Assembly (NCBI RefSeq): GCF_028473745.1
Contig: NZ_CP101137.1
Span: 6,262,001-6,326,000 of the forward strand
Reading direction: 5' to 3'
Source of the DNA: Streptomyces sp. M92
GTDB taxonomy: Bacteria > Actinomycetota > Actinomycetes > Streptomycetales > Streptomycetaceae
Length of the DNA: 64,000 nt
Each line of letters opens with the position of its first letter. Position 1 is the first letter of the stretch. The notes under the pieces are model-generated. The model was not told the DNA's origin, made no database searches, and saw only the letters and a list, made by a program, of their open reading frames with translations. Positions 42,452 through 51,125 of this stretch are shown in pieces. The translations under genes were made by a program, and so were the position numbers.

Positions 42452-44623
42452 TCAGCGGCCGACCGCGTGCCCGGCCCCGGCCCGGCCCGCTCCCGACCTG
42501 CGCAGGACCGCCACCCTGCGGTACAGCTCGACGGCCTCGGCCGCGCGGCCGAGTTGTTCGAGGCAGTGGGCCTCGTCGTCGCGGCCGGCGAGGGTGTCGG
42601 GGTGGTCGGGGCCGAGGACGCGTTCGCGGGCGGTGGCGACCTCGCGGTACTCGGTGAGGGCTGCGGACCAGCGGCCCAGCCAGCCGAGGGCGACGGCTAT
42701 CTCGCGGCGGCTGACGAGGGTGTCCGGGTGGTCCGGGCCGAGCACGCGGGCGCGTATCGCGCACACCTCCCGGGACTCGGCGAGCGCGTCCTCCCAGCGG
42801 CCGAGACGGCCGAGGTTCACGCCCAGGCCGTGGCGGGCGCGCAGCGTCTCGGGATGATCGGGTCCCTGGGCCCGGGCCCGGTCGTCGATCAGCCCCTCGT
42901 ACAGGGCCAGCGCTTCGGCGCTGCGGCCGAGACGCCCGAGGCTGATGCCGATCTCGTGGCGCGCGGCGAGGGTGTCGGGGTGGTCCGGGCCCAGAGCCCG
43001 CTCTCGGGCCGCCGCGACCTCCCGGTAGGTGGCGAGGGCCTCCTGCCAGCGGCCCAGGCGGCCGAGTTCGTAGGCCACCTCGTAGCGGGTGACCAGGGTG
43101 TCCGGGTGGTCCGGGCCGAGCACGCGGGCGCGCGCGGCGGCCACCTCCCGGGCCATCCGGTGGGCGTCCTCGGTGCGGCCCAGCCGGCCGAGGTTGAAGG
43201 CCAGGTTGTGCCGGCAGCGCAGCGTGTCGGGGTGGTCGGCGCCCATGACGCGCTCGCGGGCGGCGAGGACCGACGCGTAGACCTGGTGGGCGTCGGTGTG
43301 CCGGCCCAGCCGGCCGAGGGTGTAGGCCATCTCCTGGCGGACGGCGAGCGTGTCGGCGTGGTCGGCGCCCAGCACCCGGATGCGGGCCTCGGCGACGCGT
43401 TTGTACGCGCGCAGCGCGTCGGCGGGGTGGCCGGTGCGGCTGAGGGCGAAGGCGATCTCGTAGCGGCTGGCGAGTGTGTCGGGATGGTCGGGGCCGAGCA
43501 GGCGCTCGCGTTCCCCGGCCACCGCGCGGTGGAGCTCGCCCGCCTCCTCCCAGCGGCCGAGCCGTCCGAGGCTCAGGCCCGCGTTGTGCCGCCCGGCCAG
43601 CGCGGCGGCCGCTTCGGGCGCCGGGTCGGGGCGCGTGGTGCGCGGGCCGGTGGCGGTGGCCTTGTGGCCGGTGGCCGTGCCGTCGGTCCAGGACGGCGGC
43701 GCGGCCCGGCCCCCGCCGACCGGCTGGGGCGTCCGCGTCCGGGGCGCCGGCACGGCCGGCGCGTACGCCGGTGAGGTGCGGCCGACGGAGATCCGGCGGC
43801 CCAGTTCCCGGGCGTCGTCCGGGCGCTGGTCCGGCCGCTTCGCCAGCAGGTCCAGGATGATGCGGTCCAGGTAGGCGGGCAGTTCGGCGCGGTGGGCGCG
43901 CGGGGGCTCCGGTTCGGTGTCGCGGTGGCCGACGAGGATCGCCCAGGCGTCGTCGAGGTCGAACGGCGGCACGCCGGTGGCGATCTCGTAGAGCACGCAG
44001 CCCAGCGAGTACAGGTCGCTGCGCCGGTCCACCTCGTCACCGCCGATCTGCTCCGGCGACATGTAGTGCGGGGTGCCCATGGCGATGCCCGTGCCGGTCA
44101 GCCGGGCGGTGAACCCGACGTCGTGGCCGAGCCGGGCGATGCCGAAGTCGCAGATCTTCACGGTGCCGTCGGCGAGCCGCACGATGTTCGCGGGCTTCAG
44201 GTCGCGGTGCACGATGCCCTGGTCGTGGGTGTACGCGAGCGCGGCGGCGACCTGTTCGGCGATGTCGACGACGTCGGCGACCGGCAGTGGATGGTGCTTG
44301 TTGTCCTCCAGCAGCCGACTCAGGTCGTGCCCCTCCAGCAACTCCATGACCAGGAAGAGCACGCCGTCGCTCTCCCCGAAGTCGTGCACCACGGTCACTC
44401 CGCGGTGCTGCAGCGCGGCGGCCACCCGGGCCTCGCGCCGGAACCTCTCCCGCAGGACGCGGGTGAAGGCGTGGTCGTGCTGCTCGCCCAGCGGTTTGAG
44501 GCACTTGACGGCGACGCGCCGCCCCAGCGACTCGTCCCGCGCCTGCCACACCTCGCCCATGCCGCCGCGCCCGATTCGCTCCAGCAGCCGGTACCGGCCC
44601 TGGATCAGCGTGCTGTCCCCCAT
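42452..44623 (-). CDS. Serine/threonine protein kinase with eight TPR/kinesin-light-chain-like repeats
   Basis: A 723-residue cytoplasmic Hanks-type kinase with no membrane segment. Kinase domain (about 10-275): RYRLLERIGRGGMGEVWQAR, Lys40 in VAVKCLK, HRDLKPANIV, CDFGIARLG, YMSPEQIGG. After a Pro/Thr-rich linker (280-375) come eight repeats of about 42 residues, each ending in a GPDHPDTL-type motif (variants GADHADTL, GADHPDTL, GPDHPETL), a TPR_10/12-like array suited to binding partner proteins. ATG 44623 has only a weak ribosome site, and GTG directly before it is an alternative. The partner is unknown. Confidence 0.9.
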   Translation of the reverse strand: MGDSTLIQGRYRLLERIGRGGMGEVWQARDESLGRRVAVKCLKPLGEQHDHAFTRVLRERFRREARVAAALQHRGVTVVHDFGESDGVLFLVMELLEGHDLSRLLEDNKHHPLPVADVVDIAEQVAAALAYTHDQGIVHRDLKPANIVRLADGTVKICDFGIARLGHDVGFTARLTGTGIAMGTPHYMSPEQIGGDEVDRRSDLYSLGCVLYEIATGVPPFDLDDAWAILVGHRDTEPEPPRAHRAELPAYLDRIILDLLAKRPDQRPDDARELGRRISVGRTSPAYAPAVPAPRTRTPQPVGGGRAAPPSWTDGTATGHKATATGPRTTRPDPAPEAAAALAGRHNAGLSLGRLGRWEEAGELHRAVAGERERLLGPDHPDTLASRYEIAFALSRTGHPADALRAYKRVAEARIRVLGADHADTLAVRQEMAYTLGRLGRHTDAHQVYASVLAARERVMGADHPDTLRCRHNLAFNLGRLGRTEDAHRMAREVAAARARVLGPDHPDTLVTRYEVAYELGRLGRWQEALATYREVAAARERALGPDHPDTLAARHEIGISLGRLGRSAEALALYEGLIDDRARAQGPDHPETLRARHGLGVNLGRLGRWEDALAESREVCAIRARVLGPDHPDTLVSRREIAVALGWLGRWSAALTEYREVATARERVLGPDHPDTLAGRDDEAHCLEQLGRAAEAVELYRRVAVLRRSGAGRAGAGHAVGR

Positions 44624-44693
44624 CACTACGCCCGCCCCCGTAGTTCTGTGTCCCGTCAGCTGCGCCCTCCCCTGGCGGGTCCAGTATGGCGGT

Positions 44694-45566
44694 TTATGGT
44701 CCGAGTTTGTACGGTGCCGGGCGCGCGGCCGGTCCGAGCCGTGCCACGGCCCGCAGGATGTGTCTGGGCGGCAGCTGCCAGCGCACACGTGCGGGAACCG
44801 TGCGCAGCGCGGTGCCCATGACGCGCAGCCGCCGGGTGACGGTGGCGGGATCGGGGGCCGGTCTGCCGTAGAGCTCGTGCGCGTACGTCGGTAGGGAGTC
44901 GTACGCCAGTTGTGCCACCCGGCGCCACAGCAGGGCGCGGGCGGGGACCAGGAGCGGGTGCGTGGGCGGGCGGCGCAGGAAGTCGTCCACCTCGTGCGCC
45001 TCGTCCCCGGCGGCCAGCTCGGGCCGCACCCGCGTGAAGTAGGCGGCCAGCTCGGCGCGGTTCGCGGGCACGGCGGCCGGGTCGAGGCCGACGAGGCGGG
45101 CGCTGTGCCGGTGTTCGGCGAGGTAGCGGTCGGCGTGGGCGTCGGTCAGCGGGAAGCCGGAGCGGCGCAGGACGTGCAGGTAGGAGCCGATCTCGGCGCA
45201 GTGCACCCACAGCAGCAGCGCGGGTTCGTCGACGCCGTAGCGCTCCCCCGTGCGGGGGTCGGTCGCGCCGAGCATGCGGTGGATCTTCCTTACCCGGGCC
45301 CCGGCCCGCTCGGCGGCCTCCGTGGTGCCGTACGTCGTGGTGCCGACGAAGCCCGCGGTCCGCATCAGGCGGCCCCAGGCGTCGCGCCGGAAGTCGCTGT
45401 TCTGCATGACGCCGCGCACGGCGCGCGGATGCAGCGCCTGGAGGTACAGGGCGCGGACCCCGGCGATCCACATCATCGGGTCGCCGTGCGCCTGCCAGGT
45501 CACCGAGCCGGGACCGAACAGCCCCGGATCGCCGCCCGCCGGATCACCCGCCCGCATGACCTTCAT
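44694..45566 (-). CDS. MpaB/Lcp-like oxygenase family protein (DUF2236)
   Basis: A 290-residue helical protein of the MpaB/latex-clearing family (DUF2236): VTWQAHGDPMMWIAGVRALY, LQALHPRAVRGVMQNSDFRR, WGRLMRTAGFVGTTTYGTTE and the conserved VHCAEIGSYLHVLRR. Members bind heme b through conserved histidines and cleave C=C bonds oxidatively. Streptomyces have several paralogues of unknown substrate. It starts at ATG 45566. Confidence 0.85.
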   Translation of the reverse strand: MKVMRAGDPAGGDPGLFGPGSVTWQAHGDPMMWIAGVRALYLQALHPRAVRGVMQNSDFRRDAWGRLMRTAGFVGTTTYGTTEAAERAGARVRKIHRMLGATDPRTGERYGVDEPALLLWVHCAEIGSYLHVLRRSGFPLTDAHADRYLAEHRHSARLVGLDPAAVPANRAELAAYFTRVRPELAAGDEAHEVDDFLRRPPTHPLLVPARALLWRRVAQLAYDSLPTYAHELYGRPAPDPATVTRRLRVMGTALRTVPARVRWQLPPRHILRAVARLGPAARPAPYKLGP

Positions 45567-45608
45567 ACCGGCAGGCTAGCGCCCCGAGCCGGGCGCCCCC
45601 AGAGGGTC

Positions 45609-45986
45609 TCAGCGCAGGGTGGCGAGGAACTCTCCGCAGGCGCGCGCACAGGCGCGGCAGGCCTCGGCGCTCTCCTCGGCGCCCGGGTGGGCGTCGAAGA
45701 CGTGGGCGCTCTCCAGACAGACCTGCCGGCACCACTCCAGCTGGACGCGGATGGCGGCCTCGTCCACCTGGTTCTGTTCGGACAGCACCCGGCAGGTCGC
45801 GTCGCAGACCTCCGCGCACATGATGCCCTTGCGCCGCACGAGTTCCTGGTTCTCGGTCCCGTCCGGGTCCACGAGGCTCGCCCGCAGGGCGCAGGCCCGC
45901 GCGCACTCGGTGCAGGCCTGCGCGCAGGCGAAGCGGTCCTCGAGGAAGCGGAACAGTTCCTGCTGGGAAGTCGTCGTCGATGTCAC
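45609..45986 (-). CDS. Four-helix-bundle copper-binding cysteine-rich protein
   Basis: A 125-residue Cys-rich helical protein of the DUF326/Csp type: FACAQACTECARACALRA, GIMCAEVCDATCRVL, QLEWCRQVCLESAHVFDA and SAEACRACARACGEF. CxxxC spacing along helices builds a tube of cysteine thiolates that stores Cu(I) in cytosolic Csp proteins. GTG 45986 is a tentative start, with no clear ribosome site. It stands divergent from ChaB and near the alternative cytochrome oxidase genes, which need copper, so a storage role for that enzyme is conceivable but unproven. Confidence 0.85.
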   Translation of the reverse strand: MTSTTTSQQELFRFLEDRFACAQACTECARACALRASLVDPDGTENQELVRRKGIMCAEVCDATCRVLSEQNQVDEAAIRVQLEWCRQVCLESAHVFDAHPGAEESAEACRACARACGEFLATLR

Positions 45987-46139
45987 ACCGCGCGGGTTGC
46001 CGCTGCGGACTGCGGCAAACCGCCGAGCCCTGTGCTGCCAAGGGTTCCGGCCCGTTTTTCCGGGGGGCCCGGCGGGCACCCGTGCACCTTCCGGCGCTGG
46101 TGACAGCGAGAAACCCCACGACTTGCGGAGGTGCAGGAC

Positions 46140-46544
46140 ATGCCGGGACGACAGGAACTGCCGTCGACGCTGGAACGCTCCCCCCGGGAGGCCCAGCGGA
46201 CCTGGATCAAGGCGCACGACTCGGCCGTGGAGGAGTACGGCGAGGGGGAGCGCGCGCACCGGGTGGCGTACGGGGCGCTCAAGCACAAGTTCGAGAAGGT
46301 CGGCGATCACTGGCAGCGCAAGGAGGGCGGGCGCAAGGGCCCCTCCGACCCGCAGTCCGGGCGGCCCCGCGGACAAGGCGGGCGCAGTGGTGAGGGCGTC
46401 GACGAGAAGGCCTCCAAGGAGCACCTGTACGGCGTCGCCAAGGAGCTCGGGGTGGAGGGCCGGTCGCGGATGACGAAGGCGGATCTGCTGGCGGCGATCC
46501 GGAAGGCCAACCGGTCGCGGACGCGGTCCGCCCGGTCGGGCTGA
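46140..46544 (+). CDS. ChaB-domain protein with C-terminal Rho-N-like segment
   Basis: A 134-residue protein: ChaB domain in residues 1-65 (ELPSTLERSPREAQRTWIKA, VAYGALKHKFEKVGDHWQRK) and a short SAP/Rho-N-like helix pair at the end (HLYGVAKELGVEGRSRMTKA, DLLAAIRKA). ChaB proteins are small stress-linked proteins of unknown mechanism. ATG 46140 is chosen with GGAGG 8 nt upstream. A GTTT-N16-GGGCAC sequence (46054-46079) is an imperfect SigB-type promoter candidate. Confidence 0.82.
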   Translation: MPGRQELPSTLERSPREAQRTWIKAHDSAVEEYGEGERAHRVAYGALKHKFEKVGDHWQRKEGGRKGPSDPQSGRPRGQGGRSGEGVDEKASKEHLYGVAKELGVEGRSRMTKADLLAAIRKANRSRTRSARSG

Positions 46545-46547
46545 GCA

Positions 46548-46572
46548 GGTTGGTGACGTGGACCGGGGGTAC
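46548..46572 (+). promoter_or_regulatory. Candidate SigB-family promoter of the DUF6479 gene
   Basis: GGTT (46548-46551), 15 bp and GGGTAC (46567-46572). The predicted start point falls at about the ATG at 46582, implying a near-leaderless transcript. Confidence 0.55.
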
Positions 46573-46581
46573 CCGCGCTCC

Positions 46582-46938
46582 ATGACGAACGCATGGATGG
46601 ACCTGGCCGCGGGCTCCGGCGCGCTCGGCATCGGCCTGATCGTCGCCGCCGTCGTGGTCGTGGCCCTGCTGATCGGGGCGTTCGCCTTCGGCAGCAGGCT
46701 CAAGCGCAAGGAGCCGCCGCCGCCGACCCCGCAGGAGCAGCCCCGCACGCCCGACGAGGGGCCCGTCCGCGAGGTGCGTGAGCGGCGGGAGCCCGACGAG
46801 ATGCCCCGCAGCGACGACCGGACGCTGCCGCACGACCTCGGTCACCAGGGCAGCCGCACCGCCCCCGGGCAGGAGCGGCCCCGCTGGGACGAGGGCAGCA
46901 GCGGCTCGTTCGGCAGCGGCGGGCCGGGCGGACGCTGA
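46582..46938 (+). CDS. DUF6479-family single-pass membrane protein
   Basis: A 118-residue protein with one N-terminal membrane helix (ALGIGLIVAAVVVVALLIGA) and a hydrophilic, disordered tail rich in Pro, Arg, Glu and Gly (VREVRERREPDEMPRSDDRT). This is the DUF6479 pattern found in Streptomyces. ATG 46582 is chosen over GTG 46558 because the candidate SigB-type promoter ends at 46572. It is followed after 35 bp by another small gene in the same direction. Confidence 0.75.
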   Translation: MTNAWMDLAAGSGALGIGLIVAAVVVVALLIGAFAFGSRLKRKEPPPPTPQEQPRTPDEGPVREVRERREPDEMPRSDDRTLPHDLGHQGSRTAPGQERPRWDEGSSGSFGSGGPGGR

Positions 46939-46973
46939 GCCCCGAGGAAGCCGTACAGAGGGAAGTGAGAACC

Positions 46974-47324
46974 ATGGCCGACCCCGCTCGCAACACCCTG
47001 CCGTTGCCCGACTACGACCATCTGCCGATCGGCGGTCTGGAGAGCCGGATCCGGTCGCTGGGCGCGGAGGAGGTGGAGGAGCTGCTGGCGTACGAACGGT
47101 CGCACGGCGACCGGGTGCACGCCACGGAGCTGCTGACGGCCCGGCTGGAGCAGTTGCGGTCCGGTGCCGAGCCGTCCTCCGGCGACCCGGGAGCGGTACG
47201 TCCGGAGCAGGGGCAGGGCCGCACGGGTTCCCCCGTGTCGCCCGCGACCTCGCCGGAGCCGTTCTCCCCGCCGCCGCACGGTACGCCGGACCAGCGGGGC
47301 AAGCCGAAGGGTGACCGTACGTAG
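46974..47324 (+). CDS. Small conserved protein, LPLPDYDxLP type
   Basis: A 116-residue protein: NTLPLPDYDHLPIGGLESRI, RSLGAEEVEELLAYERSHGD and a disordered Ser/Pro tail. The YDHLP...LLAYE...HGDR pattern belongs to a short actinobacterial lipid-droplet/DUF8129-like family of unknown function. ATG 46974 follows GAGGGAAG. It probably shares the SigB-type promoter of the preceding gene. Confidence 0.75.
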   Translation: MADPARNTLPLPDYDHLPIGGLESRIRSLGAEEVEELLAYERSHGDRVHATELLTARLEQLRSGAEPSSGDPGAVRPEQGQGRTGSPVSPATSPEPFSPPPHGTPDQRGKPKGDRT

Positions 47325-47379
47325 CCCGTACGCGTCGTCGGCGTAGTTTCCGGCACGGGCGCCGGGGAACCCATGCGCC

Positions 47380-48996
47380 GTGCTGTTGAACAGGAAAAGG
47401 GCCCGCGCCGGTGCGCGGGCCCGCGACGCGGCCGAACGCACCGTCCAGTGGGCCGACGGGCGGCTCCCCGTCTCCGCGGGCGGGGGGCTGTTGCGCAAGG
47501 CCTTCCCGGAGCACTGGTCGTTCCTCCTGGGCGAAATCGCCCTCTACAGCTTCGTCGTACTGCTGCTGACGGGTGTCTGGCTGACCCTGTTCTTCAAGCC
47601 GTCGATGACGGAGGTCGTCTACGACGGGTCGTACGAGCCGCTGCTCGGGCTGAGCATGTCGGAGGCGTACCGCTCGACGGTGGACATCAGTTTCGACGTG
47701 CGCGGCGGGCTGCTGATCCGGCAGACGCACCACTGGGCGGCCCTGGTGTTCCTGTCGGCCATCGGAGTGCACCTGCTGCGGGTCTTCTTCACCGGGGCGT
47801 TCCGCCGGCCGCGCGAGGTCAACTGGCTGATCGGCGTGACGCTCTTCCTGCTGGCGCTCGTCGAGGGCTTCGCCGGCTACTCGCTCCCCGACGACCTGCT
47901 GTCCGGGACGGGGCTGCGCATCGCGCAGGGCATCATGCTGTCGATCCCGGTGGTGGGCACGTACATCAGCATGTTCGTGTTCGGCGGCGAGTATCCCGGC
48001 GACGACATCGTGCCGCGGCTGTACTCGGTGCACATCCTGCTCGTTCCCGGGGTGCTGCTGGCGCTGGTGACGCTCCATCTGATCCTGGTGTTCTACCTCA
48101 AGCACACCCAGTGGGCGGGGCCGGGCCGCACCAACCGCAACGCGGTCGGCAAGCCGATGTTCCCGCAGTTCGTGACGAACTCCACGGGCCTGTTCTTCAT
48201 GGTCTTCGGCGTTCTGACGGTGCTCGGGGCGGTGGCGCAGATCAACCCCATCTGGGCGTACGGCCCCTACCGGCCCGACGTCGTCTCCTTCGGCTCGCAG
48301 CCGGACTGGTACGTCGGCTTCCTGGAGGGGTCGCTGCGGCTGATGCCGCCGTTCGAGACGGAGGTCTGGGGCCACACCGTGATGTGGAACGTCCTGGTGC
48401 CCGCGGTGGTGCTGCCGGCCGCCCTGTTCGCGGTGCTGTACGCCTACCCGTTCTTCGAGCGCTGGGTGACGGGCGACCACCAGGAGCACCACCTGTGCGA
48501 CCGGCCCCGGGACAAGCCCGTGCGGACCGGGCTGGGCGTCGCCGCGATCTGCTTCTACGCGGTGCTCCTCCTGGCGGGCGGCAACGACATCATCGCCCAT
48601 GTCTTCGACATCTCGCTCAACCTGCTGACCTGGACGTTCCGGATCTCCCTGGTGCTGCTGCCGCCGGTGGCGTTCATGGTGACCAAGCGGGTCTGCCTGG
48701 CGCTGCAGGAGCGGGAGCGCGAGCGGCTGGCCGAAGGGGCGGAGACGGGGCAGCTGCGGCAGACGCTCGCGGGGGGCTACGTCGAGACCCACGCGCCCCT
48801 CGACACCGAGGAGCGGCACGTGCTGCGGTCACGGCGGGAGCCGGAGCCGCTGGCGCCGGCTCCGTCCGACGACGAGGCTCCGCACGTGGGGCGGCTGCGG
48901 GCGACGCTCAGCGAGTGGTATTACGGCGACCGGGTCGACGTCGACGAGGCGGGCCCGGAGGAGTCCCCTTCCTCGCCCGGTGAGCTGGAGCGCTGA
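47380..48996 (+). CDS. qcrB: Cytochrome bc1-type cytochrome b subunit (second QcrB)
   Basis: A 538-residue membrane protein binding two b hemes. Histidine pairs lie in LLIRQTHHWAALVFLSAIGV followed by HLLRVFF, and in LYSVHILLVPGVLLALVTLH. The quinol-site motif reads NPIWAYGPY (PEWY in classical forms) and a QPDWYVGFLEGSLRLMPPFE segment is kept. Length and the hydrophilic C-terminus match actinobacterial QcrB. The normal partners QcrA (Rieske) and QcrC are not in the window, so this is a paralogue outside a full qcrCAB operon. GTG 47380 is tentative. Its 3' end overlaps ctaF by 76 bp on the opposite strand. Confidence 0.9.
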   Translation: MLLNRKRARAGARARDAAERTVQWADGRLPVSAGGGLLRKAFPEHWSFLLGEIALYSFVVLLLTGVWLTLFFKPSMTEVVYDGSYEPLLGLSMSEAYRSTVDISFDVRGGLLIRQTHHWAALVFLSAIGVHLLRVFFTGAFRRPREVNWLIGVTLFLLALVEGFAGYSLPDDLLSGTGLRIAQGIMLSIPVVGTYISMFVFGGEYPGDDIVPRLYSVHILLVPGVLLALVTLHLILVFYLKHTQWAGPGRTNRNAVGKPMFPQFVTNSTGLFFMVFGVLTVLGAVAQINPIWAYGPYRPDVVSFGSQPDWYVGFLEGSLRLMPPFETEVWGHTVMWNVLVPAVVLPAALFAVLYAYPFFERWVTGDHQEHHLCDRPRDKPVRTGLGVAAICFYAVLLLAGGNDIIAHVFDISLNLLTWTFRISLVLLPPVAFMVTKRVCLALQERERERLAEGAETGQLRQTLAGGYVETHAPLDTEERHVLRSRREPEPLAPAPSDDEAPHVGRLRATLSEWYYGDRVDVDEAGPEESPSSPGELER

Positions 48997-49382
48997 GCGT
49001 CCCGGCCGGCGTACTGCAGGACGAGGCCGAGGACCGCGAGGGTGAGGATGCCGAAGCCGATGAGGGCGAGCCACAGTCCGTAGACGATGCCGAGTGCCAC
49101 GACGACGGCGCCGAGGGCGGTGGTGACGGGCCAGGGGCTGTGCGGCGGGAAGAAGTCGAGCGGGCCCGCGGTGTCCAGGACCTCCGCGTCCCCGCGGTCC
49201 TGGGCGCGCAGGCCCTTCTTGCGGTACTGCACGCGCAGGAAGAACGCGACGAGCGAGGCCATCAGGAAGGCGATGGTCAGTGCCGCGGTGCCGGCCGGCT
49301 CGTGGGAGAACCAGCCGTAGCCGGCGGCGGTGACGGCGAAGAAGGCCGCCACGCCGGTGAACAGACGGGCTTCGGTGCGCAC
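48921..49382 (-). CDS. ctaF: Cytochrome c oxidase subunit IV (CtaF-like)
   Basis: A 153-residue actinobacterial subunit IV with four hydrophobic segments: LFTGVAAFFAVTAAGYGWF, AALTIAFLMASLVAFFLRVQ, WPVTTALGAVVVALGIVYG and ALIGFGILTLAVLGLVLQYA. The LDTAGPLDFFPPHSPWP loop is diagnostic. GTG 49382 overlaps the ctaD stop by one base (TAGTG), so it is coupled. The last 25 residues (from RDAQRSSSPGEEGD on) are low complexity and encoded antisense to the end of qcrB, probably a late extension. Confidence 0.88.
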   Translation of the reverse strand: MRTEARLFTGVAAFFAVTAAGYGWFSHEPAGTAALTIAFLMASLVAFFLRVQYRKKGLRAQDRGDAEVLDTAGPLDFFPPHSPWPVTTALGAVVVALGIVYGLWLALIGFGILTLAVLGLVLQYAGRDAQRSSSPGEEGDSSGPASSTSTRSP

Positions 49383-51067
49383 TACTGCTTCCTCTGCTCG
49401 TGCCTCTGGTCGCGTCGGGTGATGGCCGGGTGGTGCAGGTCGAACGCCGGGGACTCGGAGCGGACCCGGGGCAGCGACGTGAAGTTGTGCCGCGGGGGCG
49501 GGCAGGAGGTGGCCCATTCGAGGGAACGCCCGAAGCCCCAGGGGTCGTCGTGCTCCACCTTGGCGCCGTACTGGCGGGTGCGCCACACGTTGTAGAGGAA
49601 CGGCAGGGTGGACAGGCCGAGCAGGAAGGCGCCGATGGAGCTGATGGTGTTCAGCGCGGTGAAGCCGTCCGCGGCCAGGTAGTCGGCGTAGCGGCGGGGC
49701 ATGCCCTGCTGGCCGAGCCAGTGCTGGACGAGGAAGGTGGTCTGGAAGCCGACGAAGAGGGTCCAGAAGTGGATCTTCCCGAGGCGTTCGTCGAGGAGTC
49801 TGCCGGTGAACTTCGGCCACCAGAAGTAGAAGCCCGCGAACATCGCGAAGACGACCGTGCCGAACAGCACGTAGTGCAGATGGGCGACGATGAAGTACGA
49901 GTCCGTCAGATGGAAGTCCAGGGGCGGCGAGGCGATGAGGACGCCGCTCATGCCGCCGAGCAGGAAGGTCATCAGGAACCCGAACGACCACAGCATGGGT
50001 GTCTCGAAGGACAGCGAGCCGTGCATCATCGTGCCGATCCAGTTGAAGAACTTCACCCCCGTCGGCACCGCGATGAGGAACGACATCAGGGAGAAGAAGG
50101 GCAGCAGCACCGCGCCGGTGGCGAACATGTGGTGGGCCCACACCACGGCGGACAGCATGGTGATGGCGATGGTGGCGCCCACCAGGCTGACGTAGCCGAA
50201 GATCGGCTTGCGGCTGAACACCGGGATGATCTCGGAGACGATGCCGAAGAACGGCAGCGCGACGATGTACACCTCGGGGTGGCCGAAGAACCAGAACAGG
50301 TGCTGCCACAGCAGCGCCCCGCCGTTCGCCGCGTCGAAGATGTGCGCGCCGAACTTCCGGTCGGCCTCCAGCGCGAGCAGCGCGGCGGTGAGGACGGGGA
50401 AGGCCGGCAGCACCAGGATCGACGTGAACAGCACGTTCCAGGTGAAGATCGGCATCCGGAACATGGTCATGCCGGGGGCGCGCAGGCACAGGATGGTGGT
50501 GATGAAGTTGACCGCGCCGAGCGTGGTGGAGACCCCGGTCACCACCAGTCCCATGGTCCACAGGTCGCCGCCCGCGCCGGGGCTGAACACCTCGTTGTTC
50601 AGCGGCGCGTAGGCGAACCAGCCGAAAGCGGCCGCTCCCCCGGGTGTCAGGAACCCGGCCACCACCATCAGGCCGCCGAACAGGTACAGCCAGTACGAGA
50701 GCGCGTTGAGCCGGGGGAAGGCCACGTCCGGGGCACCGATCTGCAACGGCATGATCGCGTTGGCGAACCCGGCGAACAGCGGGGTCGCGAACAGCAGCAT
50801 CATGATCGTGCCGTGCACGGTGAAGAGCTGGTTGTACTGGTGCGTGGTGAGCAGCTGGAGCCCGGGGCGGGCCAGTTCACTGCGCATCAGCAGCGCGAGG
50901 ACGCCACCGAAGAGGAAGAACCCGAAGGACGTCGTCATATAGAGGTTGCCGATCACTTTGTGATCGGTCGTGGTCGCCCATCGGGCGAGCGCCCGGCCGA
51001 GCGTGCGGTTGGTCCGCTGCCGCGCCGGTGTCCGGCGCGGCGGTTCCGTCCTCTCCTCCACCGCCAT
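49382..51067 (-). CDS. ctaD: Cytochrome c oxidase subunit I (second CtaD)
   Basis: A 561-residue heme-copper oxidase core subunit with twelve membrane helices. Heme a and a3/CuB ligands are in FTVHGTIMMLLFATP, the CuB His-Tyr crosslink motif in FFGHPEVYIVALP, the His pair in VVWAHHMFATG and the final histidines in FIVAHLHYVLFG, so it should be active as an oxygen-reducing proton pump. CtaC and CtaE are absent nearby and must be shared with the main oxidase. It starts at ATG 51067 with no ribosome site, and a GACT-N15-GGGTAC promoter ends 11 bp before it, giving a nearly leaderless message under SigB-type control. Confidence 0.92.
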   Translation of the reverse strand: MAVEERTEPPRRTPARQRTNRTLGRALARWATTTDHKVIGNLYMTTSFGFFLFGGVLALLMRSELARPGLQLLTTHQYNQLFTVHGTIMMLLFATPLFAGFANAIMPLQIGAPDVAFPRLNALSYWLYLFGGLMVVAGFLTPGGAAAFGWFAYAPLNNEVFSPGAGGDLWTMGLVVTGVSTTLGAVNFITTILCLRAPGMTMFRMPIFTWNVLFTSILVLPAFPVLTAALLALEADRKFGAHIFDAANGGALLWQHLFWFFGHPEVYIVALPFFGIVSEIIPVFSRKPIFGYVSLVGATIAITMLSAVVWAHHMFATGAVLLPFFSLMSFLIAVPTGVKFFNWIGTMMHGSLSFETPMLWSFGFLMTFLLGGMSGVLIASPPLDFHLTDSYFIVAHLHYVLFGTVVFAMFAGFYFWWPKFTGRLLDERLGKIHFWTLFVGFQTTFLVQHWLGQQGMPRRYADYLAADGFTALNTISSIGAFLLGLSTLPFLYNVWRTRQYGAKVEHDDPWGFGRSLEWATSCPPPRHNFTSLPRVRSESPAFDLHHPAITRRDQRHEQRKQ

Positions 51068-51077
51068 GCGGCGGAGG

Positions 51078-51102
51078 GTACCCAGGCGCCCCCGGCTCAG
51101 TC
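51078..51102 (-). promoter_or_regulatory. Candidate SigB-family promoter of ctaD-ctaF
   Basis: On the minus strand GACT (51102-51099), 15 bp, GGGTAC (51083-51078). The first four bases are the same as in the anti-sigma gene promoter. The predicted start point is 3-5 bp before the ctaD ATG. Confidence 0.6.
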
Positions 51103-51125
51103 GTACGGCCACGCCGGGACCGGTG

